Shown: positions 7,458 to 17,496, counted from the stretch's first letter. The stretch: 64,000 nt of DNA from an uncultured Aquimarina sp. (GCF_947495315.1 NZ_CANLYD010000018.1:62001-126000), one strand, 5' to 3'. The notes: generated from the letters alone by a model not told the origin. Translations and numbers: made by a program.

Positions 7458-8774
7458 ATGGAAATATTCTCCTCGTATAACCTCATTATAGAAGTTTCAT
7501 TAGTACTTATTTTATCTTTCATTTTTAACGGAATTGCAAAGAAAACTAACGTTCCTGCAGTGTTAATGCTGATTATATTGGGAATTATTATTCAGTATGC
7601 TATCAAAGCTTTTGGAGAAGGTTCCTTCAATTTCTTTCCAATGTTAGAAGTACTTGGGATCGTTGGTTTAATCATGATTGTACTAGAAGCAGCATTAGAA
7701 TTAAAACTCAAAAGAGAGAAACTCATACCAATTCTGAAATCCTTAGCAATTGCTTTAATTGGACTTGTTGCCTCAGCATATGTTGCTGCAGTAGTATTAA
7801 AAGCACTTGTTGATGGAATGACTTGGCAGTCTGCATTATTATATGCTACACCTTTATCTATTTTATCTAGTGCGATTATCATACCAAGTGTAGCAGGATT
7901 ATCTGATACCAAAAAAGAATTCCATGTATACGAGAGTACATTCTCTGATATTTTGGGGATTATGATGTTCTATTTTCTTACGGGTAAATTAAATCCTGCA
8001 GAAGATGCTGGTGTTACAGGTTTTGTTTTTAATTTAATTATTACCGTTATCATTTCATTAATAGCTAGTTATGGAATCATCTTGATTTTTCAGAAGATTA
8101 AAAGTCAGGTTAAGCTATTCCTTTTAATCGCAGTGCTATTATTATTATATGGTGTTGGTAAAAAGATGCACTTATCTTCATTAATTATCATACTGATTTT
8201 TGGTCTTGTAATTGCAAACATGAAATTATTCTTTCAATGGAAATTGGAAAAGCTTTTAGATTTTGAAAAAGCTAAAGCCATCTATCACGAATTGCACGTG
8301 ATTACAGCCGAAACTGCTTTTGTGGTTAGAACATTGTTCTTTGTGATTTTTGGAATTACCATAACACTTTCTTCATTATTAAATCTAAAAGTTACATTAA
8401 TAAGCATATTGATTATCATTTCTATCTATGTCATTCGATATGGATTATTGCGATTATTTGTTGGAAAAGATATTTCTCCGCAATTATTTATTGCACCCAG
8501 AGGATTAATTACAGTATTGTTATTTTATGCAATTCCGGCAGAAGCAATGGTTCCTGGATTCGAACCGGGAATTTTATTATTTGTAATTATCGGAACCAGC
8601 TTAATTATGACTGGTGGAATGATACGTGATAAAAAAATAAAAGGAGCGATACTTACTCCGGAGGAAGTCGAAGCAGCTGCCGAGGCTGAAGTCGAATTTA
8701 TAATGAACATGACTACGGATCTCAGTGAAATAGAAGACACTGATACTGATGATAACGAAGAAATCCTTGAATAA
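7458..8774 (+). CDS. Cation/proton antiporter (CPA family), inner membrane
   Basis: A 438-residue polytopic membrane protein with about 12 hydrophobic segments from residue 8 to about 390 and an acidic cytoplasmic tail (A-E-A-E-V-E-F..., then a D/E/T-rich end). The N-terminal helices contain the N-V-P-A-V-L-M-L-I-I-L-G-I segment typical of CPA antiporters, and T-F-S-D-I-L-G-I in the middle matches the position of the ion-binding Asp of the core domain. Such proteins exchange Na+ or K+ for protons. The next gene, a WYL regulator, starts only 9 bases after its stop, so they are co-transcribed and the regulator may respond to the same stress (inference). Ion specificity cannot be read from the sequence. 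Confidence 0.8.
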   Translation: MEIFSSYNLIIEVSLVLILSFIFNGIAKKTNVPAVLMLIILGIIIQYAIKAFGEGSFNFFPMLEVLGIVGLIMIVLEAALELKLKREKLIPILKSLAIALIGLVASAYVAAVVLKALVDGMTWQSALLYATPLSILSSAIIIPSVAGLSDTKKEFHVYESTFSDILGIMMFYFLTGKLNPAEDAGVTGFVFNLIITVIISLIASYGIILIFQKIKSQVKLFLLIAVLLLLYGVGKKMHLSSLIIILIFGLVIANMKLFFQWKLEKLLDFEKAKAIYHELHVITAETAFVVRTLFFVIFGITITLSSLLNLKVTLISILIIISIYVIRYGLLRLFVGKDISPQLFIAPRGLITVLLFYAIPAEAMVPGFEPGILLFVIIGTSLIMTGGMIRDKKIKGAILTPEEVEAAAEAEVEFIMNMTTDLSEIEDTDTDDNEEILE

Positions 8775-8783
8775 GTAACTGCA

Positions 8784-9467
8784 ATGAAACGATTACATCG
8801 GTTAACGGCGATCTTGGTAAAATTACAATCTAAAAAAGTGGTTCAAGCTTCGGATTTGGCTGATAAATTTGATGTTAGTGTACGAACTATCTATCGGGAT
8901 ATGCTTGCATTATCCGATGCTGGAGTTCCGATAGGAGCAGAAGCTGGTACTGGTTATTTTTTGGTTGATGGATATTCGCTACCTCCAATTATGTTTAGCG
9001 AGAAGGAAGCCAATGCTCTGATAACCGCTTCTAAAATTATACAAACTAATAATGATGAGTCGCTAATTTCTGACTTTAATGAAGCTATAGAAAAGGTGAA
9101 AGCAATTCTAAATACAACACAAAAAGAAAAATTAGAACTTTTAGAAAAACGAATCGTTAGTCCTCCTTACAAGAAATCTCCTTCCAGCACCTATTTATCC
9201 GTAATTCAAAAGGCGATTACTGATTTAAGAGTTCTGAAAATCCAATATACAGCAGCATCTAATGAGTATACCGAACGCACAATAGAACCCCTTGGAGTAT
9301 ACTTTACTCATACCATTTGGGTAATGATTGCATACTGTAGATTGCGTAAAGATTATCGTGAATTTAGAACCGATAGAATCATTAATGTAATAGAAACTTC
9401 AGACTTATTTCCTCCTAAATTCTTTACGTTAGAAGATTATTTTAAGAAATATCGAGAAAATTATTAA
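8784..9467 (+). CDS. HTH/WYL-domain transcriptional regulator (YafY-like)
   Basis: A 227-residue protein with an N-terminal winged helix-turn-helix of the HTH_11 class (residues 1-60, including L-A-D-K-F-D-V-S-V-R-T-I-Y-R-D-M), and a WYL region (about 130-215) with the sequence I-E-P-L-G-V-Y-F...W-V-M-I-A-Y-C-R-L-R-K-D-Y-R-E-F-R-T-D-R-I. WYL domains bind ligands, in some cases nucleic acids, and switch the DNA-binding part. It is shorter than the 300-residue members because the C-terminal WCX extension is nearly absent. Lies directly after the antiporter gene and upstream of a small secreted protein. Confidence 0.85.
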   Translation: MKRLHRLTAILVKLQSKKVVQASDLADKFDVSVRTIYRDMLALSDAGVPIGAEAGTGYFLVDGYSLPPIMFSEKEANALITASKIIQTNNDESLISDFNEAIEKVKAILNTTQKEKLELLEKRIVSPPYKKSPSSTYLSVIQKAITDLRVLKIQYTAASNEYTERTIEPLGVYFTHTIWVMIAYCRLRKDYREFRTDRIINVIETSDLFPPKFFTLEDYFKKYRENY

Positions 9468-9501
9468 TTACTACTGACATAAGGTTGTCATAGGCCTTTG
9501 G

Positions 9502-9509
9502 TAATTTTG
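9502..9509 (+). promoter_or_regulatory. Candidate -7 element TAATTTTG
   Basis: TAATTTTG matches the Bacteroidota TAnnTTTG element and ends 14 bases before the ATG at 9524. The only upstream TTG (9485-9487) is spaced 14 bases away, shorter than the usual 19-21, so the -33 match is weak. Confidence 0.4.
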
Positions 9510-9523
9510 ACTAAAATCAAATA

Positions 9524-9916
9524 ATGTATCACCTAATTCACACAATTATGCTTAGTATGTTTTTATGCTGTGCAACTACATTTAGTCAAAATCAAAAACT
9601 TATGAAGAACAAACCGTACACAATCGAAGTTGTATTATTCGAAGCAAACCCTAATTATTCTAAAGAAGAAGTAAAAACAGCCTTAATTTCTTTGAACAAT
9701 ATCATAAAATTATATGATGGTTTTATAGATAGAACTACCGCACTCAATGAGCAAGGTAACTACATAGATTTATTATATTGGACAGACATAGAAGCTGCTA
9801 AAAAAGCGGGAAACGATATCATGAAAAACCCAGAGGCTGTTGCAATTTTTGAAGTTATTAAGCCTGAGACGATGCAAATGTATCATCTGGATGTTTTTAA
9901 TCAGTTCGAAGAATAG
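9524..9916 (+). CDS. Small exported protein with dimeric alpha-beta-barrel-like fold
   Basis: A 130-residue protein with a hydrophobic N-terminus ending around C-C-A-T-T-F-S-Q, which fits a signal peptide (residues 1-22). The mature part starts Y-T-I-E-V-V-L-F-E, and has the strand-helix-strand pattern of ferredoxin-like monooxygenase/ABM folds, with D-L-L-Y-W-T-D-I-E-A-A-K-K-A typical of the second strand and helix. No catalytic residues can be assigned. It follows the WYL gene by 56 bases and precedes the HEAT repair gene by 24 bases, so it may belong to the same transcript or start from the -7 element at 9502. Confidence 0.55.
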   Translation: MYHLIHTIMLSMFLCCATTFSQNQKLMKNKPYTIEVVLFEANPNYSKEEVKTALISLNNIIKLYDGFIDRTTALNEQGNYIDLLYWTDIEAAKKAGNDIMKNPEAVAIFEVIKPETMQMYHLDVFNQFEE

Positions 9917-9940
9917 TTATATATTTAAAAACTCATTAGT

Positions 9941-10783
9941 ATGTTATTAGACTTAAAACCAATCACACAACATCAAGATAAAATGATTCCAGATCATATT
10001 TTAAACCGAAAAGGAGCAAGAAGTTTTAAAGATCTTAATCCTGAAGTTATCGATTATTTGAATAATGGTCTTATCGAAACTGCCAATTTAATGGAGTGGC
10101 TAGCAGTAGATCAATTAAAACTGTTAAAAATAATATTGGATGAATTGGATAAATCCGATTGGTATGATAATTTTTATGAAGCTGTTTCTAATCAAAAAAA
10201 ACCTAGTGCCAATAGTAATACAAAAGTAATAGGGATGACTTTTGCTCAACTTACCTATGATACTGCTATTATTGATTATTTGGCTAATCATACTTCTGAT
10301 GTTCCCAGATGTTGGGCTGCGCAATATTATGCGGCTATAGATATGTCTATTACAGAAAGACTGCATACGATTAAACCGTATGCAGCTGATTCTCATTTTG
10401 GGGTTAGAGAAGTTGCTATTTTTTCTGCCAAAGAATATATTATTCAGGATCTGGATCAAGCCGTTATGATATTATCTAACTGGACAAGAGATACTAATGA
10501 AAATATTAGGCGATATGCAGTAGAAGCGACAAGACCTGTAGGTGTTTGGACTAAAAAGATAGATGTGCTGAAAGAATCTCCAGAAAGGGCAATGGATATT
10601 TTAGAACCTTTGAAATCTGATACTTCTAAATATGTAAAAGATTCCGTTGGTAATTGGTTAAATGATGCCAGTAAAACCAGACCTGACTGGGTTATAAAGG
10701 TTTGTAATCGATGGCAAAGTGATTCTGCAACAAAAGATACAGCCTATATCATTAAGAAGGCATTGCGTACGATTAAAAAATAG
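9941..10783 (+). CDS. DNA alkylation repair-like HEAT-repeat protein (AlkC/AlkD superfamily)
   Basis: A 280-residue all-helical protein. The C-terminal 140 residues match the AlkC pattern closely: S-H-F-G-V-R-E-V-A-I, then W-T-R-D-T-N-E-N-I-R-R-Y-A-V-E-A-T-R-P, L-K-S-D-T-S-K-Y-V-K-D-S-V-G-N-W-L-N-D-A-S-K and a final I-I-K-K-A-L-R-T-I-K-K. These HEAT-like glycosylases remove alkylated purines from DNA without base flipping. The N-terminal part is less conserved, and some family residues that contact the lesion may differ, so activity is not assured. Stand-alone or last gene after the small exported protein. Confidence 0.8.
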   Translation: MLLDLKPITQHQDKMIPDHILNRKGARSFKDLNPEVIDYLNNGLIETANLMEWLAVDQLKLLKIILDELDKSDWYDNFYEAVSNQKKPSANSNTKVIGMTFAQLTYDTAIIDYLANHTSDVPRCWAAQYYAAIDMSITERLHTIKPYAADSHFGVREVAIFSAKEYIIQDLDQAVMILSNWTRDTNENIRRYAVEATRPVGVWTKKIDVLKESPERAMDILEPLKSDTSKYVKDSVGNWLNDASKTRPDWVIKVCNRWQSDSATKDTAYIIKKALRTIKK

Positions 10784-10993
10784 TTTAAATTATTGTTATT
10801 GATTTCTCAGTATATCGTAGGATTATCAAATCAAAAATCATTTAGTACAATAATTATTAAATAATCATTAAATCTTATTCTTTTTTGAAATTTATTTAAG
10901 GAATATTTTGAAGTTTTTTATAGCTTTAAACTCCTTTTTAAATGTTATTAACAAGAGGTTAATTTCATAAAATTTTGGCCTTAAGAATAAGTT

Positions 10994-12409
10994 ATGAAAG
11001 TACTTCATGCAAGTTTGGAATGTTATCCTTTAGCAAAAGTTGGCGGACTAGGAGATGTTGTGGGTTCTTTGCCTAAATATTTAACTGATTTAGATTGCAT
11101 TACTGAGGTTGTTATACCTTTTTTTGATACTGAAAAAATCAATGATCTTTCATACGAAGAAGTTTATAATGGTTCTTTGGATTTAGGCAAGAATACATTC
11201 GATTTTAGTATTAAAAAAGTGTTATCCAAAGACTTTGGATTTCAGATATATCTGGTATATCAAGAAGAGTTACTATATAGACCTAATGTGTATAGCTACG
11301 AAGATGACACAGAACGTTTTTTAGCTTTTCAATTAGCGGTATTGAATTGGTTATTAAGTGTTGAAACAAAACCTGATATTATACATTGCCATGATCACCA
11401 CACGGGATTAATACCTTTTTTGGTTTCACAAGTTGACAAGTATAACAGTTTAATTAATATACCTACAGTACTTACGATTCATAATGCTCAATATCAGGGT
11501 CAGTTTTCATACGATAAATTAGATTATATACCACAATTTGACTTAAACAATATAGGTTTATTGGATTGGGGTCATTCTATCAATCCATTGGCTACAGGTA
11601 TTAAATGCGCTTGGAGAGTAACGACGGTCTCACCAAGTTACATGGATGAGTTACATCATCAGGCTAATGGTTTAGAAGGACTTTTATCGCATGAAAAGGC
11701 TAAATGTATTGGTATTTTAAACGGAATAGATCACGATATCTGGAATCCTGAAACAGATCCTATGGTGATAAAAAACTATGGAGCAAAAAATATAATTTCA
11801 GGAAGAAAAGCTAATAAAAAATGGTTGTGTCAAGAGTTTAATTTTGATATAGACAAACCGCTATTTGCATTTATTGGGCGATTAGTGTACGAAAAAGGAG
11901 CAGACCTATTGCCTGATATGGTTTCTGAAGCTTTACACCATCTGGATGTGAATATCTTAATTTTAGGATCTGGCGATCCTATTGTGGAATCACGTTTACA
12001 GGAATTAAAAGAGCATTTTCCTGGATCATACAATACATATATAGGGTATGATGAAAAATTATCCCACATCATATATGCAGGAGCTGATTTTTTATTAATG
12101 CCTTCGCGAGTAGAGCCTTGTGGTTTAAATCAAATGTATGCATTGCGCTACGGTCTGATACCGATCGTTAGACGTATAGGAGGATTAAAGGATACAGTTA
12201 TAGATATTGATGATAACGGTTTTGGAATCTGTCATGATCAAGTAAATATTCAAGATGTATATAATTCAATAAAAAGGGGAGTTGAATTATATAACGATCA
12301 AAAACAATATAGGGGAATACAAAAAGAAATAGTGAAAATCGATCATTCTTGGAACAATTCAGCTAAGCAATACATTGAATTATATGAATCTTTAAAACTA
12401 CCACAATGA
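10994..12409 (+). CDS. glgA: Glycogen synthase (ADP-glucose type, GT5)
   Basis: A 471-residue GT-B glycosyltransferase that extends alpha-1,4-glucan from ADP-glucose. The diagnostic K15-V-G-G-L-G-D-V glucose-nucleotide loop is at 15-22; H-D-H-H-T-G-L near 130; the second domain carries F-I-G-R-L-V-Y-E-K-G and P-S-R-V-E-P-C-G-L-N-Q, whose Glu is the conserved GT5 residue. Full length for the family. It is the first gene of the alpha-glucan run, preceded by 210 bases without a gene, and its last four bases overlap the ATG of glgC (ATGA), so the two are translationally coupled. Confidence 0.95.
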   Translation: MKVLHASLECYPLAKVGGLGDVVGSLPKYLTDLDCITEVVIPFFDTEKINDLSYEEVYNGSLDLGKNTFDFSIKKVLSKDFGFQIYLVYQEELLYRPNVYSYEDDTERFLAFQLAVLNWLLSVETKPDIIHCHDHHTGLIPFLVSQVDKYNSLINIPTVLTIHNAQYQGQFSYDKLDYIPQFDLNNIGLLDWGHSINPLATGIKCAWRVTTVSPSYMDELHHQANGLEGLLSHEKAKCIGILNGIDHDIWNPETDPMVIKNYGAKNIISGRKANKKWLCQEFNFDIDKPLFAFIGRLVYEKGADLLPDMVSEALHHLDVNILILGSGDPIVESRLQELKEHFPGSYNTYIGYDEKLSHIIYAGADFLLMPSRVEPCGLNQMYALRYGLIPIVRRIGGLKDTVIDIDDNGFGICHDQVNIQDVYNSIKRGVELYNDQKQYRGIQKEIVKIDHSWNNSAKQYIELYESLKLPQ

Positions 12410-13677
12410 TTAACAAAAAGGTCCTCGCAATTATCCTTGGAGGAGGACAAGGAACTAGATTAGCCCCATTAACTGAGAGTAGGTCAAAACCAGCTGTATC
12501 CATTGCAGGGAAATACAGATTGGTCGATATACCAATTACTAATTGTATACATTCTGATATCAAAAGAATGTTTGTACTAACTCAATTTAACTCTGCTTCT
12601 TTAAACAGCCACATTAAGAACACCTATATTTTTAGTTCTTTTAGTCAGGCTTTTGTAGATGTACTTGCTGCAGAGCAAACTCCAGACAATAAAACCTGGT
12701 TTCAGGGAACTGCAGATGCCGTAAGACAATCGATGCATCATTTTTTGAATCACGATTTTGAGTATGCACTAATTTTGTCAGGTGACCAATTATATCAGAT
12801 GGATCTTAACCATATGATCGAGGCACATATAGAAAAAGGCGCGGATATTTCTATAGCTACTTTACCAGTAAACCCGAAGGATGCAACTGATTTTGGTATT
12901 CTAAAGACGGATGAGAATGATTTTATTTCTTCTTTTATAGAAAAACCAAGTTCTGATAAGCTTCCTGGTTGGGAATCAGAAGTAAGTGATGAAATGAAAA
13001 GCGAGAATAGAGAATATCTTGCATCTATGGGGATTTATATATTTAATCGGCAATTATTGGTAGATCTTCTTTCTGATCCGAGTAGGATAGATTTTGGAAA
13101 AGAAATCATCCCACAGTCTATAGAAACTCATAAAGTACTAGCGTATCAATATGAAGGATATTGGACAGATATAGGTACCATATCTTCATTTTTTGAGGCT
13201 AATATAGAGTTGGCTAATGATATTCCTAAGTTCGATTTATTTGACAACGATCGCAGTATTCTAACGAGACCCAGAATATTACCTCCATCAAAAATATCTG
13301 GTTCCTTTTTGAATAAAACTATGATTGCCGAAGGGTGTTTGATTCAAGCAAAAGAAATTGAACAATCCGTTATCGGTATTCGATCTAGAATAGGTAAAGA
13401 TACTGTTATAAAAAACACCTATATGATTGGTAGTGATAGGTATCAAGATCTAGATGAATTAGAAATTGATGTTAAAGAAAGCAGGCCGTATATAGGAGTA
13501 GGGGAACGATGTGTTATTAATAATGCTATTATCGATAAAGATTGCAGAATCGGTAATGATGTTATTATTAATGGAGGCCCACACTTAGAAGATGCCAAGG
13601 ATGATCGATATGTAATCAAAGATGGGATCGTAGTGATTAGAAAAGGTGCGGTAATTCCTAATGAATATAAAATCTGA
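12406..13677 (+). CDS. glgC: Glucose-1-phosphate adenylyltransferase
   Basis: A 423-residue enzyme that makes ADP-glucose from ATP and glucose-1-phosphate, the committed step of bacterial glycogen synthesis. The nucleotidyltransferase signature G-G-G-Q-G-T-R-L is at 12-19, followed by S-K-P-A-V and Y-R-L-V-D-I-P-I-T-N-C; L-S-G-D-Q-L-Y and I-E-K-P complete the active site; the C-terminal third is a left-handed beta-helix that carries allosteric control. Starts inside the glgA stop (four-base overlap). A 232-base gap with a possible LacI-type half operator separates it from glgE. Confidence 0.95.
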   Translation: MINKKVLAIILGGGQGTRLAPLTESRSKPAVSIAGKYRLVDIPITNCIHSDIKRMFVLTQFNSASLNSHIKNTYIFSSFSQAFVDVLAAEQTPDNKTWFQGTADAVRQSMHHFLNHDFEYALILSGDQLYQMDLNHMIEAHIEKGADISIATLPVNPKDATDFGILKTDENDFISSFIEKPSSDKLPGWESEVSDEMKSENREYLASMGIYIFNRQLLVDLLSDPSRIDFGKEIIPQSIETHKVLAYQYEGYWTDIGTISSFFEANIELANDIPKFDLFDNDRSILTRPRILPPSKISGSFLNKTMIAEGCLIQAKEIEQSVIGIRSRIGKDTVIKNTYMIGSDRYQDLDELEIDVKESRPYIGVGERCVINNAIIDKDCRIGNDVIINGGPHLEDAKDDRYVIKDGIVVIRKGAVIPNEYKI

Positions 13678-13768
13678 CCCTAAGAGTTTTCATTTTATTT
13701 CTTAATTTTTTGCATTAGATGCATTTTTTTCAAAATGCACACTGGTGCTATATCGTTGTAGTATTCTG

Positions 13769-13778
13769 CGAAAACGTT
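13769..13778. promoter_or_regulatory. Possible LacI-type half operator CGAAAACGTT
   Basis: CGAAAACGTT precedes glgE by 131 bases. The exact reverse complement, AACGTTTTCG, occurs at 19500-19509 upstream of the GH31 gene. Both contain the CGnAAACG half of the LacI/GalR consensus with a degenerate second half. No LacI regulator gene is visible in the window. Confidence 0.3.
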
Positions 13779-13909
13779 ATTGTTTATAAATTCTCACAAA
13801 ACTCTGTGAAATCTTACAAAATCGTAGATAGATTTTAAATAATAAATAATAAATTGCTTCTCTTGTTATTAAAATACTAAAATCAAATCACTTTAATTTA
13901 AAAGTTTTC

Positions 13910-15850
13910 ATGTTAAATCAAGAGCGTGTTGTCATCGAAAATGTATCTCCGGAAATTAATAATGGAGCATTTTTTATTAAAAGAGTAGTCAATGAAAAAG
14001 TACATATAACTGCTGATATTATTGGTGATGGTCATGATATCGTTCAGGCCAGTATACGATATAAGCATAAAAGCGAACGTAATTGGTCTGAAAATAGAAT
14101 GCAGCCTTTAGAAAATGACTCTTGGAAAGGTGAATTTGAAGTAAAAAAACAAGGATATTACACATATCAGATTTTGGGATGGATTGATTATGCATTAAAT
14201 TGGCAACATGGAACTATTCGTAAAATAGATGATGGTCAATATGTGAAATCTGAGTTATTAGAAGGTAGAGATCATTTACAAGATTTACTTAAGAAATCAA
14301 CAACAGAAGAGAAAAAGTATATCAAAGAATTACTTGATATATTTCAGGATGAGAAACAATATGACACAGCAATAATCAAAGCTAAAAGTGATAAATTACA
14401 TGATCTCTTTTATAAATATCCATCAAAGGGATTAATGGGAGCTTATCAGGACTTACAGGTATATGTAGATAGGGAGAAAGCCAGGTTTAGTACTTGGTAT
14501 GAATTTTTTCCGAGAAGTTCCTCAGAAGAAGAAGGGAAACATGGTACTTTTAAAGATTGTGAGCGGTTATTGCCCAGAATAGCTGAAATGGGATTTGATG
14601 TGTTATATTTCCCTCCAATCCATCCCATTGGTGAAGTAAATCGAAAAGGTAAAAACAATACTACAGAAGCGTATGATGGAGATGTAGGATCACCTTGGGG
14701 TATAGGTTCTGTAGATGGCGGACATACTAGCATACACAAAGAATTGGGTACGTTACAAGATTTCAAAAACCTGGTTAAAAAAGCAAAAGACTTGGGTTTA
14801 GAAATAGCTTTGGATTATGCATTACAGGCTGCTCCTGATCATCCTTGGGTAAAAGAGTTTCCAGAGTTTTTTAAATGGAGACCGGATGGTACTGTCCAAT
14901 ATGCAGAAAATCCACCTAAAAAGTACCAGGATATACAGCCCATTTATTTTGATACCAAGGAATGGAAGAAAATGTGGAAAGAATTACTCGATGCGGCACT
15001 TTTTTGGATAGAAGAATGTGGAGTTAATATATACAGAGTAGATAATCCACACACCAAGCCGTTCCATTTTTGGGGTTGGTTAATAGAAGAAATTAAGAAG
15101 AAACATCCGGACGTATTGTTCTTGTCTGAAGCATTTACAAAACCCAAAGTAATGCAACAATTGGCAAAACAAGGATTTACGCAATCATATACATATTTTA
15201 CATGGCGTACTAATAAGCATGAATTAACAGAGTATGTTGTCGAATTAACTACAACCGATCAAAAGGAATATTTTAGACCTAATTTCTGGCCTAATACTCC
15301 GGACATTAACCCGTATCATTTGCAAGGCGCTAATGAAACGACGCATTTAATTAGATACGCTTTGGCTGGTACATTAAGCTCTAGTATCGGTGTTTATGGA
15401 CCCGTGTTTGAACAAATGATTTCAGATGCTATTCCCGGAAAAGAAGAATATTTAGACAGTGAGAAATATCAAATTCGTGATTGGGATTGGAATAAAAAAA
15501 ATAAGGTTACCACTATTATGGGTAGCTTAAATCATATCAGAAAAGAAAATCCAGCCTTACAACAAACTAACAACATAAAATTTTGTCATATAGAAAATGA
15601 TCAAATTATCGCTTTCTATAAACATGATGAAGATAAAACGAATGAGTTGTTAATTGTAATAAGCCTGGATCCATATTATTCACAAAATGGTCACGTGCAA
15701 TTACCACTAAGTGAATTAGGGATACATGGAGGTCATCCTGTTCAAGTTCACGACTTGATTACTAAAAGTAGTTATCATTGGCACGATGAATGGAATTTTG
15801 TAGAATTACATCCAGCATTGCCTTTTCACATATTTAAAATCACTAAATGA
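13910..15850 (+). CDS. glgE: Alpha-1,4-glucan:maltose-1-phosphate maltosyltransferase (GH13_3)
   Basis: A 646-residue GH13 enzyme that adds maltose from maltose-1-phosphate to the non-reducing end of alpha-glucan. The N-terminal domain (1-110) is the GlgE type with V-V-I-E-N-V-S-P-E-I and W-I-D-Y-A-L-N-W-Q. In the barrel, the nucleophile is D378 (R-V-D-N-P-H-T-K-P) and the acid/base E407 (F-L-S-E-A-F-T-K-P); the 29-residue spacing equals that of characterised GlgE enzymes, and N-P-H-T-K-P is specific to GlgE against other GH13 members. The next gene, maltokinase, starts 9 bases later and provides its substrate. No trehalose synthase (TreS) is in the window. Confidence 0.93.
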   Translation: MLNQERVVIENVSPEINNGAFFIKRVVNEKVHITADIIGDGHDIVQASIRYKHKSERNWSENRMQPLENDSWKGEFEVKKQGYYTYQILGWIDYALNWQHGTIRKIDDGQYVKSELLEGRDHLQDLLKKSTTEEKKYIKELLDIFQDEKQYDTAIIKAKSDKLHDLFYKYPSKGLMGAYQDLQVYVDREKARFSTWYEFFPRSSSEEEGKHGTFKDCERLLPRIAEMGFDVLYFPPIHPIGEVNRKGKNNTTEAYDGDVGSPWGIGSVDGGHTSIHKELGTLQDFKNLVKKAKDLGLEIALDYALQAAPDHPWVKEFPEFFKWRPDGTVQYAENPPKKYQDIQPIYFDTKEWKKMWKELLDAALFWIEECGVNIYRVDNPHTKPFHFWGWLIEEIKKKHPDVLFLSEAFTKPKVMQQLAKQGFTQSYTYFTWRTNKHELTEYVVELTTTDQKEYFRPNFWPNTPDINPYHLQGANETTHLIRYALAGTLSSSIGVYGPVFEQMISDAIPGKEEYLDSEKYQIRDWDWNKKNKVTTIMGSLNHIRKENPALQQTNNIKFCHIENDQIIAFYKHDEDKTNELLIVISLDPYYSQNGHVQLPLSELGIHGGHPVQVHDLITKSSYHWHDEWNFVELHPALPFHIFKITK

Positions 15851-15859
15851 TGTAAGCAT

Positions 15860-17488
15860 ATGTCCGATACTAACCAAAAGAAAGACTTGAACGATATATA
15901 CATATATAAATCAGAATGGTCTGAATTATTAGAAAACCCCCAGTTTGTTACAGAATTTAGTGAAGATATTTTAGAACCTTATATTATCACCAAACGATGG
16001 TATGGTGGTAAGGCAAGTGCTTTAAAATATATTGAATTAGTTGATCATTTTAGGATTGAGGACGGAGATGATTTATTTTATGGTTTAGTACTAGAAGTTA
16101 ATTTTAGGGAAGCATTTGTCCAGAATTATTTTATTCCACTCGCACTAGTAACTGATGATAATTACACTCAGGAAGAAATAATAGCTAAAATCGAACTGAA
16201 TGATAAGCAAGGGTTTTTGATTGATGCTACGCTTTTAGAATCTTTTAGAAAACAAATCTTTGAGAAAATACTGGAAGGGGCTAAAAGCAAATATAAGGGC
16301 TTAGAATTTAGAAGAGGGAGAGGCTGTGACGATAACGAGTATATATCTTCTAAAGCGATGGGAGTAGAGCAAAGCAATACTTCGATTATTTTTAATGATA
16401 AATACATTTTAAAGATTTTTAGAAGGATTTTTGTAGATCAAAATCCTGATTATGAGGTTAATAAATATTTAACAGATAAAGGGGTATTCAAAAACACTCC
16501 TAAATATAGTGGTAGTATTACATTACGATTTTCTGATAAAAATGTAATCACTTTAGCATTGATGCAACAATTGGTGCCAAATCAAGGAGATGCCTGGGAA
16601 TATTTTCTGGATCAACTTAAGGATATTTATGAAACATTGAATAGAGTGCATCCGGATGTAATGAAGTTGCAACATATTGATATGTTTGATAAGATCGATA
16701 TAAATGCCATTCCCGAAGAAATAAGGAAACATGTTCCCATATCGTTTTTTGAGGATATTGCCCAACTCGGATTAAGAACTGCGCAGATGCACGTTGCATT
16801 GGGGTTAGAAAGAGTGAATATGCAATTTACTCCTCAGACCTATAGCAGTGATTACTCTGTCTGGTTAAAAAACAGATTGATTTATCAATTCGAAAACCGA
16901 GTAAATCTAGTAGAAAACAACCTTCACAAATTAGATGGGTTACGTCTTGATTTGGCACAAGAGTTTTTGGATAACAAGAAGATCATCAGAAAAAAACTAT
17001 TGGATTTTGATGAGTCTAAACTAAAAGGTGAGCGTATTCGGATTCACGGAGATTATCATTTAGGACAGGTTCTGGTGGATAATGGAGATTTTTATATAAT
17101 TGATTTCGAAGGGGAACCAGAAAGTACCATACGCGATCGAAAGGTAAAACAATCTCCGCTTAAAGATGTGGCGGGAGTTTTTAGGTCATTTAATTATGCG
17201 GTGTATTCAACAATATTTAATAATCTCGAAAACTTTAATTATTCTAAAGAAGAGTTATTTCATTTTGCAGATGTTTTATACAGCTATATGACGGCTATTT
17301 TTCTAAGAAAGTATGTGAAATATGTCCAATCACATAACCTAAGCATTGGATATGTGAAAGAGATAAAGTTTATGCTAGAATATTGCTTGTTAGAAAAGGC
17401 TGTTTACGAATTAGGATATGAATTAAATAGCAGACCCAGATGGGCAGTAATTCCATTAAAAGGAATCTCAAAAATTATTAATAGCTAA
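15860..17488 (+). CDS. mak: Maltokinase (Mak/Pep2-type)
   Basis: A 542-residue aminoglycoside-phosphotransferase-fold kinase making maltose-1-phosphate from maltose and ATP. The N-terminal lid contains K-R-W-Y-G-G-K, typical of maltokinases (residues about 45-51), and the kinase core has the catalytic loop I-H-G-D-Y-H-L-G-Q-V-L and the metal-binding I-D-F-E-G-E-P of this family. In many bacteria the kinase is fused to or next to TreS; here it is a separate protein between glgE (9-base gap) and glgB (8-base gap), and no TreS is in the window, so maltose must come from TreS elsewhere or from glucan breakdown. Confidence 0.9.
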   Translation: MSDTNQKKDLNDIYIYKSEWSELLENPQFVTEFSEDILEPYIITKRWYGGKASALKYIELVDHFRIEDGDDLFYGLVLEVNFREAFVQNYFIPLALVTDDNYTQEEIIAKIELNDKQGFLIDATLLESFRKQIFEKILEGAKSKYKGLEFRRGRGCDDNEYISSKAMGVEQSNTSIIFNDKYILKIFRRIFVDQNPDYEVNKYLTDKGVFKNTPKYSGSITLRFSDKNVITLALMQQLVPNQGDAWEYFLDQLKDIYETLNRVHPDVMKLQHIDMFDKIDINAIPEEIRKHVPISFFEDIAQLGLRTAQMHVALGLERVNMQFTPQTYSSDYSVWLKNRLIYQFENRVNLVENNLHKLDGLRLDLAQEFLDNKKIIRKKLLDFDESKLKGERIRIHGDYHLGQVLVDNGDFYIIDFEGEPESTIRDRKVKQSPLKDVAGVFRSFNYAVYSTIFNNLENFNYSKEELFHFADVLYSYMTAIFLRKYVKYVQSHNLSIGYVKEIKFMLEYCLLEKAVYELGYELNSRPRWAVIPLKGISKIINS

Positions 17489-17496
17489 GCAAGAAT

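Noticed and set aside
10960..10980. -7 element upstream of glgA
   Set aside because: The sequence AAATTTTG differs from TAnnTTTG at the first base, and no TTG lies at the right distance.
14446..14766. 106-residue frame opposite glgE
   Set aside because: It lies completely within the GH13 barrel coding sequence and shows no family features.
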